Source: Ectobius pallidus
Taxonomy: Eukaryota > Arthropoda > Insecta > Blattodea > Ectobiidae
Direction of reading: 5' to 3'
Assembly: GCA_964059195.1 (NCBI GenBank)
Contig: CAXKWD010000006.1
Span: 67,535,073-67,599,072 of the forward strand
Length of the DNA stretch: 64,000 nt
Under the pieces are notes generated by a model. That model was not told the origin of the DNA and did not search any database. It was given only the letters and a program-made list of their open reading frames with translations. A program made the translations under genes and the position numbers. Positions 23,039-36,170 of the stretch are shown here, piece after piece (position 1 is the first letter of the stretch; every line of letters begins with the position of its first letter).

Positions 23039-25926
23039 CGTGGTTATCGTCCACATTTTCCTTTTGTCTATTAAATTAATTAATATTTCAGTTTGTAAAG
23101 GTTCTTGGTTCAATCTACTGATAGCCTAGGCCTAATTTTTGTACTAATTAAAGATTGTATTTCAGGCACTAGAAGTATTTAAACACCGTTTATTTCAAGC
23201 TAATAATATAATAATTTTTTCCAGCATTCATTTTAATTTGTATGGTATTTATAAAAAAAGAGAAACTATGTACTGAAAGAAATTTTATGAATTGGGTATA
23301 ACTGGTTGTAACTGTGATTTCATGTGGTGACCGGGTGTGCTGGTTGGGGTCCTGTTTTCAAGCTTTCTGACACCTGTGTTGTGATATTTAGAGCAGTGAT
23401 TCTTTGGCCTTTTGTTACATCAGCTGATAGTGGGTGACTCATAAAAGAAGTTCTTTGAATTGTTGTATATGCTTCAGTGGATCAACGCTGGCTTGGTGAG
23501 TTCTTTTACCATCTCATTTATTTTTCGACTGTGACTAGTTTAAACTGATAACCAAGAAGTTACCAGTGTTTAAAATTCCCGATTTAGACCTTTAACAAAA
23601 GATGTGTTTGTGCAGGTGTGAAAGTTAGTAGGTTCAGGATGATGGAGTAGTGACTATTTGGTGGGAGTTTTGACCTGGCCGTTTAAAGCTGAGAGCTTCA
23701 TGGACTCTCCAGGTACCAGGAGGGGACATGTTGTTTGTTGCTGGTGGGTCAAAGCTTCTGCTGGTTGTCTAGAAGCTGTGATGTGTTTGTTGTATATAGT
23801 TTGTATATAGTAGCCTATAGTAGTGAGGGTAGGATGTAAATTTTTGTACAGTAGGTAGGTTAGTTGTGAGATTTATGTGACTGAATAAATGTGTAGGTTA
23901 GATAGTAATTTGAAGGCCTAGACCTTGTAATTGTTGAATTTTAACTTCAAGAATAGTGTCAATTAATTATCTGCTGTTCGCCTGTGAAGCCTTGTTGTTC
24001 GGCCGCTGCTGGGTTTTTCACACTCGATTGGTCAGATTAGTTTACTGTCCCGATAGTGTCAAAATAAATAATGAAATAGATGCAGTAAGTCCTGAATTTA
24101 TGAATTGTAAAGGAATTTGAGTGCAGCGTCATGTATTTAGGCTCAGTAATTGTTTGTCATTGTTTGTCTCGATGATAGATATGTGTTCTCTTTTCTTGGT
24201 GGGGTTTTCAGTCCCGTTAGCCTGGGGAAAAGGTGAGGAGCTCAGCGGGGTATGCTGTTGCTGGCCTCTGCAAAGTACTGGCTAAGTGTGGCGTTTGCTG
24301 GTGCATCCAAGTTGGATGTACTATGGGTAGGTGTAGCCAAAGGGAAGGGTTCATTTCTTTTCAGTGGGAGCGACTTGAGCAGATTGTACTACAGCCACCA
24401 GATGACTGCGTTCCAGTGTGTTTGTGAATTGAGGTTATATTGATAGGGGCAATCAGGAGTATATGTGATGGGCCAATAGCATTGGATGGGTCTTTAAGGA
24501 AAAGTACAATGCATTTTATTAATTGTGAGGTAGTAATTCAGGCATGTTTAAGTTTAATGAATCTTGTCAGATTTTCTGTTCAAGTTTCTAGCTAGCTCAC
24601 CTAGCAGTAGTATATAGAATTCATATAGTAAAGAATAAGTCCAGCAATTTGTTGTAGCTCGTCAGTTTTTGATCCACTGAACTGCTTGGGGTAGTAGATT
24701 TGGGCCAACTGGGTAAACCTTTGTAATTTATGTCTTTTGATGTTTAATTTTATATCTGTTTTGCAGCCACCTTGAAGTCTGTGGTCCCACATGAAATCAT
24801 TTCTAATTTTAGTAGTAAGATAATGAATTTTTTTTAACTTCAATGAAGATAAATGTAGTAAGAGTTTGTCTGGGACTTTAAAACTTGAGAAAATTATAAT
24901 TGGTTAAGTCATTTGAGATAAAGCTAATTTTGTAATTAATGCAGAGTCAAAAACTTCATGTATTCTTCAGTTTTATAGATTGAGGGAAGACCTTTAATTT
25001 AATTTCTCCTTTAAGTAAACATTTAGTACTGCAGAAAGTTAAAGTTAAATTTCAATTTTAAAGTAACTGTCCTTGTAAAATGCTCTATTTTTGAACCTGT
25101 AACTGTGTATGACCCTACGGGGACCTTCCTGTTTGAATAATTTTTTTTGCCGCTTGATATTGGAATGTTTCAGTGTAAACTCCTGTTCTTCTGGTCGAAA
25201 TGGTGATGCACATGCTACTCTCAATGTCTCGGCTCTGAAATGGAGATGGGGACTTACTCACAAACAACTATAAGTCACACACCATCAAGAAATGGGTTAC
25301 CCAAAAAACTACCTCCTGTGCTGGTTGAGCTGACGCAGTCTTTCAGCTGAAAAATATCATCTTGAAGATCCTCGTCTGCAATGTCAGCCAACAGTCAAAT
25401 TTCACCATGAGTCGCTGCAGACTGGTTTAGTGAGGATGGTCACCAGTGAATGTGAGTGTGCAACCAATATGGTAGGCGGGACCGGACGCGATGCCTACCA
25501 AATCAAGGTATGACACCGCCTATTATTACTGTGACCCTCCCCTCCTCTTCTAAGTAATTGTGACTACGCAGTCAATATTCAGTCTCCTGGCTAGAGACAG
25601 TAAGTTGGCTGGTTTTGGATTTTAAGGGATTAGTCCAATCCCAGCATTGCCCTGCCTGTCCAGTTGTAGCTGGTATTAGCTGTCATGTGAAACAAGTAAT
25701 GGAGAAGTGCCAAGAAATATTTCAGAGCATCTAATTGAACAATGTCTTCGATTTCTGAACTCGTGTGCATTGTGCTATCCCATTTTCTTTCCAGACTGTT
25801 CTTTTATTTGTAATCTGCATTAATTTTTTTTATTTCACCAGGATCAATGTGTATTTTGGTTAAAGTCTCTTCTTCCCTCATTCTATTTAAGTGTTGCTTC
25901 AAATTTAAAACCCTTGGTTTTTAGTT
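23039..25926 (+). other. Non-coding interior of the LTR element
   Basis: About 2.9 kb between primer-binding site and polypurine tract. Frames reach only 64-80 codons (for example 24233-24427), and none resembles a retroelement protein. A TAGGCCTA lies at 23127-23134. A slightly GC-richer patch at about 25190-25600 may be a leftover of captured or former coding sequence, but nothing is recognisable. Confidence 0.7.
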
Positions 25927-25940
25927 TAGGGGGTGGTGAT
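25927..25940 (+). promoter_or_regulatory. Polypurine tract
   Basis: AGGGGGTGGTGAT lies directly before the 3' LTR, where plus-strand DNA synthesis starts in LTR elements. It is purine-rich with a few T interruptions. Confidence 0.65.
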
Positions 25941-27295
25941 TGTACCATTATTTTGATTTGTATTTATTTTTCGCGCGTAATGGTACATGTTTTTAAGTTT
26001 GGTCGCTGGATGGCGCGACTTTCTCTTTTGTATATGCTTTCGCGGGCGTAGGTCCGCTAGCCTCTCCCCTCATCCTTTGGTACAGCCTCTTAGCGAGTGT
26101 TTATCTTTTCTGGCTTCAGTTATGGGCATGGTTTATTTCGGCATTGACGTGTTTTCGTAGTTGCATTTCGTTAGTTTGTTTATAAGTAATTTCTTCGGTA
26201 TTTGTGCTTTCGTTCGTGGGATAATGTAGTCCCAGTGTATCCTTCAGGTTTGCAACAGGTTTTTAGTTTAACTTTCTTGTGTTTTAACTTAGTAATTATG
26301 TAACGGTAGAATTCCCTTCCCCTCTTTCTGCGCTTGGTAGCTGGTAGTTTCTCTGATTGATTTGGTAGTGTATTTTTGGTAGAATCTTCGTAGAAACCAT
26401 GTGTTCTGTCTCCTTTTGCTTGGGTAGTAATATTTAAAGGGTTTTCTGTTTATTTGAGTTGCTGGGGGGGTTTCTTAGTAATAGCCTAAGTAGTCGGCGT
26501 CATCAAGCTATAATGATGGCGTCTGCATCTTTCTCTTCTCCCCGTTCCTGCTTGCAAACCTGATGTGTCGCGGTCTGGTATGTCATTTTTAAATTCGTGT
26601 TTCTTCTATTATTTTGGTCTGTATTTAGTCTTTGTGCCATGCCCGTTTCTCCTGTGCATCGGGATTTTAAAAGGCATCCCGATGGCAGTAATGTTTCCCG
26701 CCTTTTACTAAATTTTGCCCCTTGTTAAAGATTGTTTGTAGGCCTACATTATATTTTCCCCGGTTTGCTTCGATTCTGGCCTTTATGAAATAAAGCCATC
26801 GTCCCTTGTGTCATTTTACTGAGTAAACCCCTCCCTTGTTCTATTGTAAAGTCCCCTTCTTCCGAGTGTTGGTAATAGTGAAATTGATTATTATGTTTGG
26901 TTACTTTTTCATTTTGTAATTTCGATGTTTTCAGTATAATTACATTACAGTAAATTCCAATTTGTCAGTTTGAATGTCTCAAGTAATGATGAAAACACTC
27001 TATCAAATTATTTGCCCAAAGAGTGAATGTAAACAGTGCTGTAAATTACGATTGTTTTTTTATTTCAGGCTATACTAATTTTGTAATTTCCTTTGTCTTG
27101 TAAACATCTGGTTCCAAATTATATATTATCTGTTATTGTTTTTGAATCAGGAACTTTTACTTTCTGTTTTGTGCCCCCTCCGGGATGTCCTACTATACCT
27201 ATGGGTGGGCCCGTTTTCAGGGAATAGGCTAACTTCCCTGGGGTTGGTTTCCCAAGCTTCCTTCCACACATTTCATCCCTTAGGGCGGGGTTGCA
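25941..27295 (+). repeat. 3' LTR (1355 bp)
   Basis: Same length as the 5' LTR at a constant offset of 4270 bp, with the same ends and the polyA signal at 26789-26794. It is followed by the 4-bp target duplication ACTT. Confidence 0.92.
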
Positions 27296-27843
27296 ACTTT
27301 CAGCTTAATCCGCACATCCTAATGCTAATAATGCATTAGTTTCTTGTACAAAATATTAATTTTTCACAAAACTCATATAGAATGATATCAGTAAGCATTT
27401 AGGAAAGAAGCACTGCTTGTAAATTGAATTCTTGTTGTGGATTTTACTATTAGTAAACAAGCATGAAGAATTGATTAATTAAAAAAATGATGTTATTTTG
27501 GTATAATGAACTACAAAGGTAAATCTACTATTCAGTACAAAAAAGACGCATGTATTGTCTTTCCAAGACTGTAATCTATCTATTAAAAAACATGGTAGAA
27601 AGGGTACACGTGTATGCAGATCATGAAAATAAACTAATGTAATTTTCCTAAAAAAAAAGTTTCCCATGTGCCCAATTTCAAATTACCGATTCATTAAATA
27701 TGTGTATACTATATAATTTTATTTGGGATGGTATCCTGCGGGATGCGCCTCGAAGCGCGGTAACGACTTATTTTTATTTTTACAACCCCTTTACACGAAA
27801 TAGAACATTTTTTTCATAATTTTCTCGAAACCGACTCCAAGTA
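27296..27843. other. no gene seen
   Basis: AT-rich spacer. A short inverted pair GCGCCTCGAAGCGC lies near 27744-27757. Confidence 0.5.
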
Positions 27844-28150
27844 CAGTAGACTCTCTCTAATATGGCATATTTGAGATCGGGGTAGTGACGGATTAGTGAA
27901 AACTCCGGATACCTGGAAGGTCGTTAATAAAACCACTTGAAATGCCTTAAAATTATTTTTTATTACAAATAATGTTATATAAAAAAGGAAAAATGAATAA
28001 TGAATACTTCAATAAAACAAATACTTTTCAATTGTCTTTTAAAATTTCTTGAAACAAAGTTTTATATGGCTTTACCAAAGAATGGTGAAGTATGAAAAGG
28101 TCAATTCTACAACTTGAAAAATAAATGAAAATTCAACAAATAAAATAAAA
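27844..28150 (+). repeat. Possible pogo/Tigger-type element terminus
   Basis: After a TA at 27842-27843 the sequence reads CAGTAGACTCTCTCTAATAT and then GACGGATTAGTGAAAACTCC. This resembles pogo/Tigger inverted-repeat ends (CAGT.GA.CCTC...TAATCCG). I found no matching opposite end or transposase, so this is a fragment and the distal boundary is arbitrary. Confidence 0.4.
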
Positions 28151-30910
28151 CACAACACTTTTCCAAGTGTGAAACAAACGACGCTGAGAAACAGCGTTTT
28201 ACGTTATTCCAACAAAAAAAGCTATTGTATATTTTTCCTCTTCCAGGAAACTGTATTTACTTTTAGGATCAAACGATCTCCCACTTTCCATCTCCCTTCT
28301 CTTTCCTCTCCAGTTTCACTGGGCGTTGTGATATTGGTCCTTCCCGAACGGATTGAAGGAGCCCAAAAAACAATATAAAGCTCTTAGCTAAGAATACAAT
28401 GTCCTTTCCATAGTATCACCGATCTTATATCTAAGAAACAATAGACTATCAGTTGCAGTATCAACAAATAAAGGGCGAAGTCTATGCTACATTTAAACAC
28501 AAATACGAGAGTAGAGAGAAAGAGAGACATAAATGCTCTCTAGAGGAATAGAGAGGTCGTTTATGATCCCAATTTATAACCAACACGTTTAGGAATTTTC
28601 AAAGGCAGAGAGATGTACGTACGTGTAATGGAAACGCCTTCTAACCGACTTTCATTATCAGCTGGTGAGAGGGTAAAAAACGAAGTATGGTGAGATCCAT
28701 AACTGTAGGGAATAATTCTCTGCTTAAATAGAATTTTATTATTCAGAAAATATCTAAAGTTATAAGAACAAAACAGATGACTCAGGCGTGTACGGCGATT
28801 ACAGACTTATTTGTTTGTTTATTCATTTATTTAATCGCACGCAGCGTTGACAAGCACAAAAATATATTTTATAGAAAGATTATAATACAGTATAAGAAAT
28901 TGAATAAATCAAACTTGTAGGCCTAATTATTAATAGAAAATATTTATTAAGGAAGCCTATACAGAAATTAGTAATTTTTATGTTCTCGTAGAGGCATATA
29001 ATTCTCACACGTAAAGTTGCATCATTCCATATTAATATTTATTTGTTTAAATGTAAGAATGTTTTACTAATTATCATATCAATTTATGTAAGAGGATCTT
29101 CGTGCACAATTTTCATTCTTTTACCTCATATTCGGGAATTTGTTTCATTGTGCTTGTAAAATAAGTAGGTAAATTATTAGAAAATTTTTAACATCATGTT
29201 TTTACTTTATAATTTTTAGAAACTGCTATCGATATCAGTAACCGATATTCAAATCGGTATCAATATCGATATTTTGCTTCCGATAACCCAATCCCTAGAG
29301 CGCATATGGATGCAACAAAGAGGGTGCACACCAAGTTCCAGTATGATTATGCGTTATGTGATTTTAAACGACTGTATAACGGTGAACCTAATTACTTGGC
29401 TAATTTCCAGTTATCTGTGGCAATTGTCAAAAATATGCAAAAGTTTTGCGCAGATTTAGTAGTGCGTATATGAAATTTGATTTGTTACATTGCACTGATG
29501 AATTGTTGAAATGTAAATCATGAATTCAATTTTGAAACTCTTGTGGCAATAAATCTCCTAACAGTGGTACCAAAAAACGTTTTATGGAAGGATTTTTTAC
29601 AACGCCAACCATTAACTTAAGGGAAAATTAGGGGTCGAAGGACAAAAAATTGTAGCTCCCTTACTAGACATAGTATCATATTAGCTTAATTTACACCTTT
29701 TAAGAAATCTGAAACTTTTTTCGAACTATTTTTTATGCTCCTAATCCATACTGCAACGCAGGGTAACTAAATTAAGTCCTCCATAACGAAAAATCCATCA
29801 CTCTCTTAGTAGACACACTATAGATCCCTTTCATAATCGTAAGGTTTCTGAATATTACCAAAAAAATAAATAAATAAAAGATGATTTTGTCTAAAACCTT
29901 TGTAACTGCTACCCATAGCACATAGGGAGAATAGATTTGTTTAAACCTTCAGCCTTATCTTACGGGCGAAAATGGGTATGTATGGTTAAAATGAACTTTG
30001 GCCCTTTTTGTTCCAAAGTAAGGAAGTATGGAACTGTAGTAAATCTAAGTATTACCAAAATCTTGGATGGTTGAACTTCTATATGTACCCACACTTGTAG
30101 GTATTGTAGTCCTAGCCGAAAGGGATTATTTTTATAATAGTGACGCTATTCTTAGCCTTCCTATACTAGTAGCAAAATGCGTCGCACCTTTTATTCACAA
30201 GTTAGTTCATCTTGCTGGTACGGAATCGCTAATTGTAATTAAACTTCTGCTAGAGGTCCATTGAAGTATTAGGTAACAATCCAAGAAGCAGCTTCAGCAT
30301 AGGTTCTGTGAAGCCAAATACAGAGGAGGCGTTTATTGCATCTACCCAAGCTTACGCCCCTTTAAAACTGGAATAGAAGGAAATTCCAAACTCAAATCCC
30401 TTCTTCATGTTCCCACTAAACGATTTTAACTCCGCTTTCATGAGTTTCAAGGCATTCTACTTCAATTTCACGAAAAATCCCAAGTTAATGGGCAATTTTT
30501 ACACCTTTTTTAATAACTATTTTAGCATTATTTCGTTAACATTGCAATAGTTTGAATGATTCCTCAATGGAATGTGTTGGACCTCCTAATACATAGACTG
30601 CTTTAGTTTTCTGTTATTTTAAGTAGGCCTATCGGATAGTATAATGTGAAGTGTAGATAAAATATTCAATTATAGAAAAAGGATATAATGCATTGGAACG
30701 AGTTTTTCTGAGACCAAACAAAAAAATCAATATAAAATTTACGGGTTTGGACTTGAAAAAATTATTTTAAATCCACTTAGGGGAATTAACAAGTAATTTT
30801 CATATTACGCTAACATAGAATAACCACAAATCGTTCACTTGAACTGCATAAATTTGTGAATCATTGAATAACCTCCCGTTTTCGAACCTTCAAAATTCCA
30901 TTGTCGGTTT
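28151..30910. other. no gene seen
   Basis: AT-rich. A cluster of CGATAT/ATATCG words at about 29228-29272 forms overlapping small palindromes. Frames of 61-69 codons have no recognisable content. A TAGGCCTA lies at 28918-28925 and another at 30624-30631. Confidence 0.5.
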
Positions 30911-31540
30911 TAGGGTGCATGCCATTTGCGCAAAACTGCCCGTGGGATACTGTTACATTACCGCAAAAATTTAGGTTACAACACCGCAAATGATTGTGAC
31001 AAAGTAATCACACAGCGACTACATAAATTTAGGCAATCTACATCGCTGATGATGCTAAATTTCCACCGGTGATATGGGCTAGTTGTGCATCAAGTGATCC
31101 CCGAACGACAAATGGGACTGAGTCTTTCCACAGACATTAAAAAAAATAATTTCATGAATCACATCCATCTGTTCATGTGCTGACTGCAATGCTTAAGGAA
31201 TTCCAGAGCGAAATATACATCTCTATCACTTCTTTGCAGAAGAGAAAAGTTAGAAAACATATCATACAGAAACACGCATACAACATGGATCTCTGGAAGT
31301 TATTCAGCTGGTAGAATATCGTTACTACACTACACCAAAACTTTGGGACGTCGTTACAACAGCTCTGAAGAAAATTATTGTTTTGACGAATCCTTTGGAG
31401 AATGCAGTGGACGCCACACTTCTAGTGTAAGGTAATCCTTAATGCTCATTTGCGCTAATGATATGTTAACTTTTGCGGTTCTGTAACCATCCCCATTTGC
31501 GTAAATGCAACGTACTTTTGCGTAAAAGTGCTGCACCGGG
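30911..31540. mobile_element. Diverged inverted-repeat element (candidate)
   Basis: The left segment 30911-30995 and the reverse complement of about 31441-31540 share, with changes, GTTACA..ACCGCAAAA.TT and GCGCAAATG/CCGCAAATG, plus several TTTGCG(C)AAA-type words. About 450 bp lies between. Short frames inside (GRISLLHYTKTLGRRYNSSE) look like broken coding sequence but match no family I know. No target duplication was found. Confidence 0.4.
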
Positions 31541-34500
31541 TTTTTACTGTATTTCATGACGATAACAAAACCCTCCATTAGTTAATGAGGTTTTATTCTT
31601 TTGACATTATGAATTTTTGAACAGCTTTTCAATAAATTTACCTTCAAACTGTCAAATATAGGCCTACATGACACTGCTTAAAAAGTAAATGATTATAAAT
31701 AAGTTTAAAAGATTACAAGGAGGGAAGGAATGTTTATTCTTTTCATATCGGATCATGAAGCTAAATCAATTATATTTTGTATTTAGTTTCATGAACTGCA
31801 TAAATGAAAAAGCTACCATTATTTTACATATATTACAGTGTTTTGATACTCGAATACACGTATATTTTTTTAAAAGATATGAGCTTTTAAATCCCATGCC
31901 ATCCAAGCAAATTCTAACTAAATGGGATAGGCCAGAGGCTTATAACTTCGATTTTTTGCAAATTTTAGTGCGTACCAAGGTAAGTTACATATTCAGATGA
32001 AGGAAATACATAATTTGTTTACTTATTCTATATATTCTAGTATATATAGGACTAAATCATTCACTTGGTCATAAACCCTAATATACATGTTACATTAAAA
32101 AATTCACAGTTATTAACCAATCTCAATCCATAACTCAACAAATTAATCATAAATGGATATGTTCCTAACTAATATGTAAACTAGTAAACCAACAGAATAG
32201 GATCTAACAAGTTATTTTGACGAGAATGTAGATGATGCAAATCGGTGGTTTAGTGTACACATGTGTGAAGTACAGCTATACAGTTTTTAACCTTTATCAC
32301 GAATGTGCACCCAGGAAAAAAACTTATCACAATTATCTACTGCACAAAGCATATTATGCTTCGTTTTTTTCACATGCCACATTTGTTCTGAGTGACGATG
32401 TCTCTCAAGAGATTCCAAATTTTCACTTAACACATTCAATCCCAAACTTTTACTTAACGCACGTGTGCACTAAGTCATTGGAATATTTATAGGCTGTACT
32501 GATGTGAATATCATTTATTGGCAGCAGACTATTGCTCTCATTTTTATTTCAAGCTTCAAAGCCATTCACTGAAAGGTAATAACTTAAAAATGATAATAGT
32601 AATATATGTAAATTAAAAAATACATAGTGGAATAACATTAGAGAACAGCATGAGAGAAGGGGATTATTACTGATATGAGCACAAAAAGAGATAAAATCCT
32701 ATCCACCCAAAAAGTGCTGAAATATTATTTTCATTATCAAATGGCAGAACATTTCGCAGATTGGTTTATTTCATAGAAGCTCTCTAATATTCTCTACAAA
32801 CCTGTGTGCACCTAACACTCTTAACCTGTCGATACAAATATGATTATAGGCTGTGGTTTCGCTAATTAAAATAAATAATTTCGACTTATTAACTTAGTAA
32901 CTATTATCATACGCAGTAAAATCAAATTTCAACACAGAGCTTAACAATATCAAGTGCGTGCAATGTGTTTCAACCTGTAAAGAAACATGAAAATACTTGC
33001 TAAAGATTAAAACTGAGAGCTTTTATAAAGATTTGCATTTTTACGGCTGATTACTACATTTTCGAGATAATTGTTTAGAAAATTTATACAATTTGTAAAA
33101 TCTATACGCTAGAATATATAGTTCCCAAGTCTATGGATAGCTAATTGCACAAACAATCTATGTTAAAACTGTCGAAATACAATTTAGCTGTTAGCTCGAT
33201 ATCACAACGCTAATATTAGTACATTTTAAGAGTCAATGGCTTCTTTAAATGGATCTTTGTTCTTTTCTTAATTGTTGAGTTTATAAAACTCGTCCATTAG
33301 AATATACAGAAATCTTATCTTCGGAATAATAGTCTCAGAAAGATGCATCGCTTTACAATAGCAATTAATATAAAATTATTATTAATATTATTATTATATA
33401 GGTCGTTAATAACAACTATTCCAACAAAGGATAAGAGAGAAACATATGCTTATGAGGTGTAAGCGCAAGAAAGCATCTTGGGCGTCTACTTAATTCACTG
33501 CAGATCGACAGTAAACAAGGGAGATGATTACAAGCCAACAGAACATTCTATAACTGACTTTCATAATAATAAAAGAATAAGAGCGTAAGGTCATAGATTA
33601 TAATGTAAGTTTAGGAAACTGCAGTTATAACCTAACACAATTTACTAAAAGCATTGGGTCTTCGTTATGCAGTTCGGGTAGATGCAGATTCTTCTACATT
33701 GAATACGCTTATGTGTTTTTAAATAAGTTACAAAGATAATTATTATAAGGTTTCCTTTATGCGTTTCATTAAATGTAATAAATAATAATGACATATTGAT
33801 AAGTAACATAATTAATACATGGTATTGATTGGATTTAGCAGCATTTAACTTCTAGCTGTCTTTGCATCCATTACGACGGGACGTCTATTTCGGGATAACC
33901 ATTTATTTAGCCAACTATGAATGAATACTCTTATTTGTTCCTTGGATAAAGATAGCTTGTATCGATTTTCAACTAATTTCTTTAGCCAATCACACATATT
34001 ATACATGTATATTACATGTATACGGCGTTAAGGAAACTGGTTAGTTGAAATGAACTTTAGTAGAAGTATTTTCTGAATGGAAATAATAATGGCACAGCTA
34101 GTAAATAAAACAGGACTTCAATAATAATACTAAATCCCCAAATGATAACATAGGCAAATAGTAAGTTACAGTGTATCCAAGTTACTGTGTAAAACAGTAG
34201 CTCAATATGTGTCTGTATATGTCTGTGAGATAAAAATGTATAACAACGCGTTTTTATCTGGTATAGAGTTCAGAACGTTTCTGTAGCTGACATTAAAGGG
34301 GATCCGACTTTCTAAAAGGGGAGTTAAGTAACTTAGGCTAGCATAATTAACGGCTTTCACCTGATCAAAGAGTTGACACATATGTAGAGAGTACACTTTT
34401 TTTATTAAGCTACAAGCCAAAGGCATGTAAAATTCACATTTAAAAAGGAAAAGCTCCAGCAGGTACGAGAGTCATGCCATCTGTAGCGTAATATCGCATG

Positions 34501-36000
34501 TAAAGAACAATAGAATGAATGTTTGTGTATCTCTTGAAGCAAGTCAGAATTCTGCATCTGATAGTTCATACTCAAGCACCTCGGGGATATATGGATATCT
34601 ATTATGTACGATTTTGTACCAGAACAGTATGTCCATAATCAGATAAAACTGTCACCTTTGATTTTCTAAGTTTCTATGTACCGGTATATAAATAAATACA
34701 GAACATAGCGCATTTGTTACTTCATTTACGTGACGTTAATAATTAAAAATTAAAAAAATATATATATTACCCAGAATGTCAGAGGTCATTACACAAGGCT
34801 CAATGTGACAACAGCATGTTACCTATTGAACTATTATAAGGCACATCATGCAATGCTTTAAGCAAACGAAATCGCATAACTCGTACAAAGATATTGATAA
34901 ACTACATTATATGTCGAATGAGGAATAAAGTATTAAGCAATAGAAATAGCCACCTTGTACCCTCATATAAAATAAGGATACCCAATGAAACGTTCCATTT
35001 ATGTACAAATAATTTATTATCTGTCAATGAAGAATTAGATTCAACAAGTGTTTCAGCCAGGTATAACATTTTCTCCAATAGGCCTAAAACATACAAGCTC
35101 AATACAGCTACCATCAAATATATACAGTTAAAATGTAATGAAATCTAAAACTTTATGCTTTGTTAACAATTTTAATTTTTTACTCCCGAGATAAACTTTG
35201 AAAGGTTTGCAATCACTCTGTGTTTACCCACTTCCAGATGAGCTACAAACTTGAAATATGGGAAACTTGTAGATTTTAGCCTGTACCCGACGAGAAATTT
35301 TCAAAAAAGTATTTTTTACCCCCAAATAATACATTAAAGTCGTTCCATTCTTTTTGTTTTTGTTTACTGTGGCTATCTAAATACATGGGATCTACTTTCA
35401 ATACGGTGTTAGTTTATGTAAAAGCATTTCCTGAGAACCTCAACGAGCGTAGCGAACCGTTCCTCCACGAACGGAGAAAGTTCCAATATTATAAGAAGCG
35501 AAGTGATTTTAATACACAAGGAAATTTGTAACAGTTTTTCACTCGATATACATACGGCACGTTCGATGCCATAGATTACTAACTTATATTTTTTCGGCAC
35601 TATTTTAAGTTGCTTTAATACTGTATAATTAATTCATTATTTCATAGGTTATTAAGAATACGACGTTACTACCATGGTAAAGTCGCGATGTACGGTACCC
35701 CAATTTTAAAACCCAGATTATGTTCGTAAAACATCTAACATCACACATTTCTTATTGCAGATCGTTCTGTTCAGAAGAGATGTCTTAGTGAATGATTTGG
35801 TGCAACCCACTCACCCTAAATTGTGCACTTTCTTTTATAGCAGGATCTAGCGAAAAGTATCGAAATTTTCGCCCCATTTCCATTGTCGAATCAAATGGAA
35901 ACTCGTGTCTGGACGACGTCACACCCCCAGATCAGCTAGAATTCTGGGTAAACAGAATTGCCAAACACGATAAACCTCGCGGGAGATATGGCACATTTAG
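31541..36000. other. No supported gene; one frame ends at a splice-donor-like site
   Basis: The 103-codon frame 31689-32000 reads into ACCAAG|GTAAGT at about 31978, a good donor consensus, but its sequence (MIINKFKRLQGGKECLFFSY onward) matches nothing I know. The frame 35792-36031 follows a TTATTGCAG acceptor-like site at 35760 and is equally unrecognised. Neither is called a gene. The rest is AT-rich. Confidence 0.35.
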
Positions 36001-36170
36001 ATATGAAACGAGAGAATTCAGTATGCCGTAATAAACAAATAAGCTAACAGAACTGTCACTAAACACTACAATACTCGCGGGAGATATAATATGGCACTTT
36101 ACAAAATGTGAAAATTCAATATGCTTTACTAAACTAATACCTCTGTTCTTCTCACCATTCTTAATCTAAC
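35979..36170 (+). repeat. Diverged tandem duplication, about 95-bp unit
   Basis: Two successive units each begin CTCGCGGGAGATAT and contain ATGGCAC, a diverged ATATG stretch and CAGTATGCC/CAATATGCT, followed by CTAACAGAACTGTCACTAAA or CTAACTGCCACTAAACTAGA. The second unit is considerably changed. Non-coding. Confidence 0.5.

Larger units (their letters stand above)
21671..27295 (+). mobile_element. Complete non-autonomous LTR retrotransposon (LARD-like)
   Basis: Two 1355-bp direct repeats (21671-23025 and 25941-27295), apparently identical, begin TGTACCATTA and end GGGGTTGCA, giving canonical TG...CA termini. ACTT flanks both ends (21667-21670 and 27296-27299) as a 4-bp target duplication. 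A primer-binding site follows the 5' LTR, and a purine-rich tract precedes the 3' LTR. The 2915-bp interior has no frame above about 80 codons and no gag, protease, reverse transcriptase or integrase motif. Replication would therefore need proteins from another element. LTR identity implies a recent insertion. A large LTR with a non-coding interior is the LARD layout; a 4-bp duplication suits a Ty3/gypsy-type integrase, but that assignment is inference. Confidence 0.92.

Noticed and set aside
24233..24443. Two overlapping 63-64-codon frames as an accessory gene of the LTR element
   Set aside because: They overlap each other in different frames and show no domain or codon-use signal.
21671..27295. 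Direct 1355-bp repeats as a segmental duplication
   Set aside because: TG...CA ends, primer-binding site, polypurine tract and target duplication together identify LTRs.
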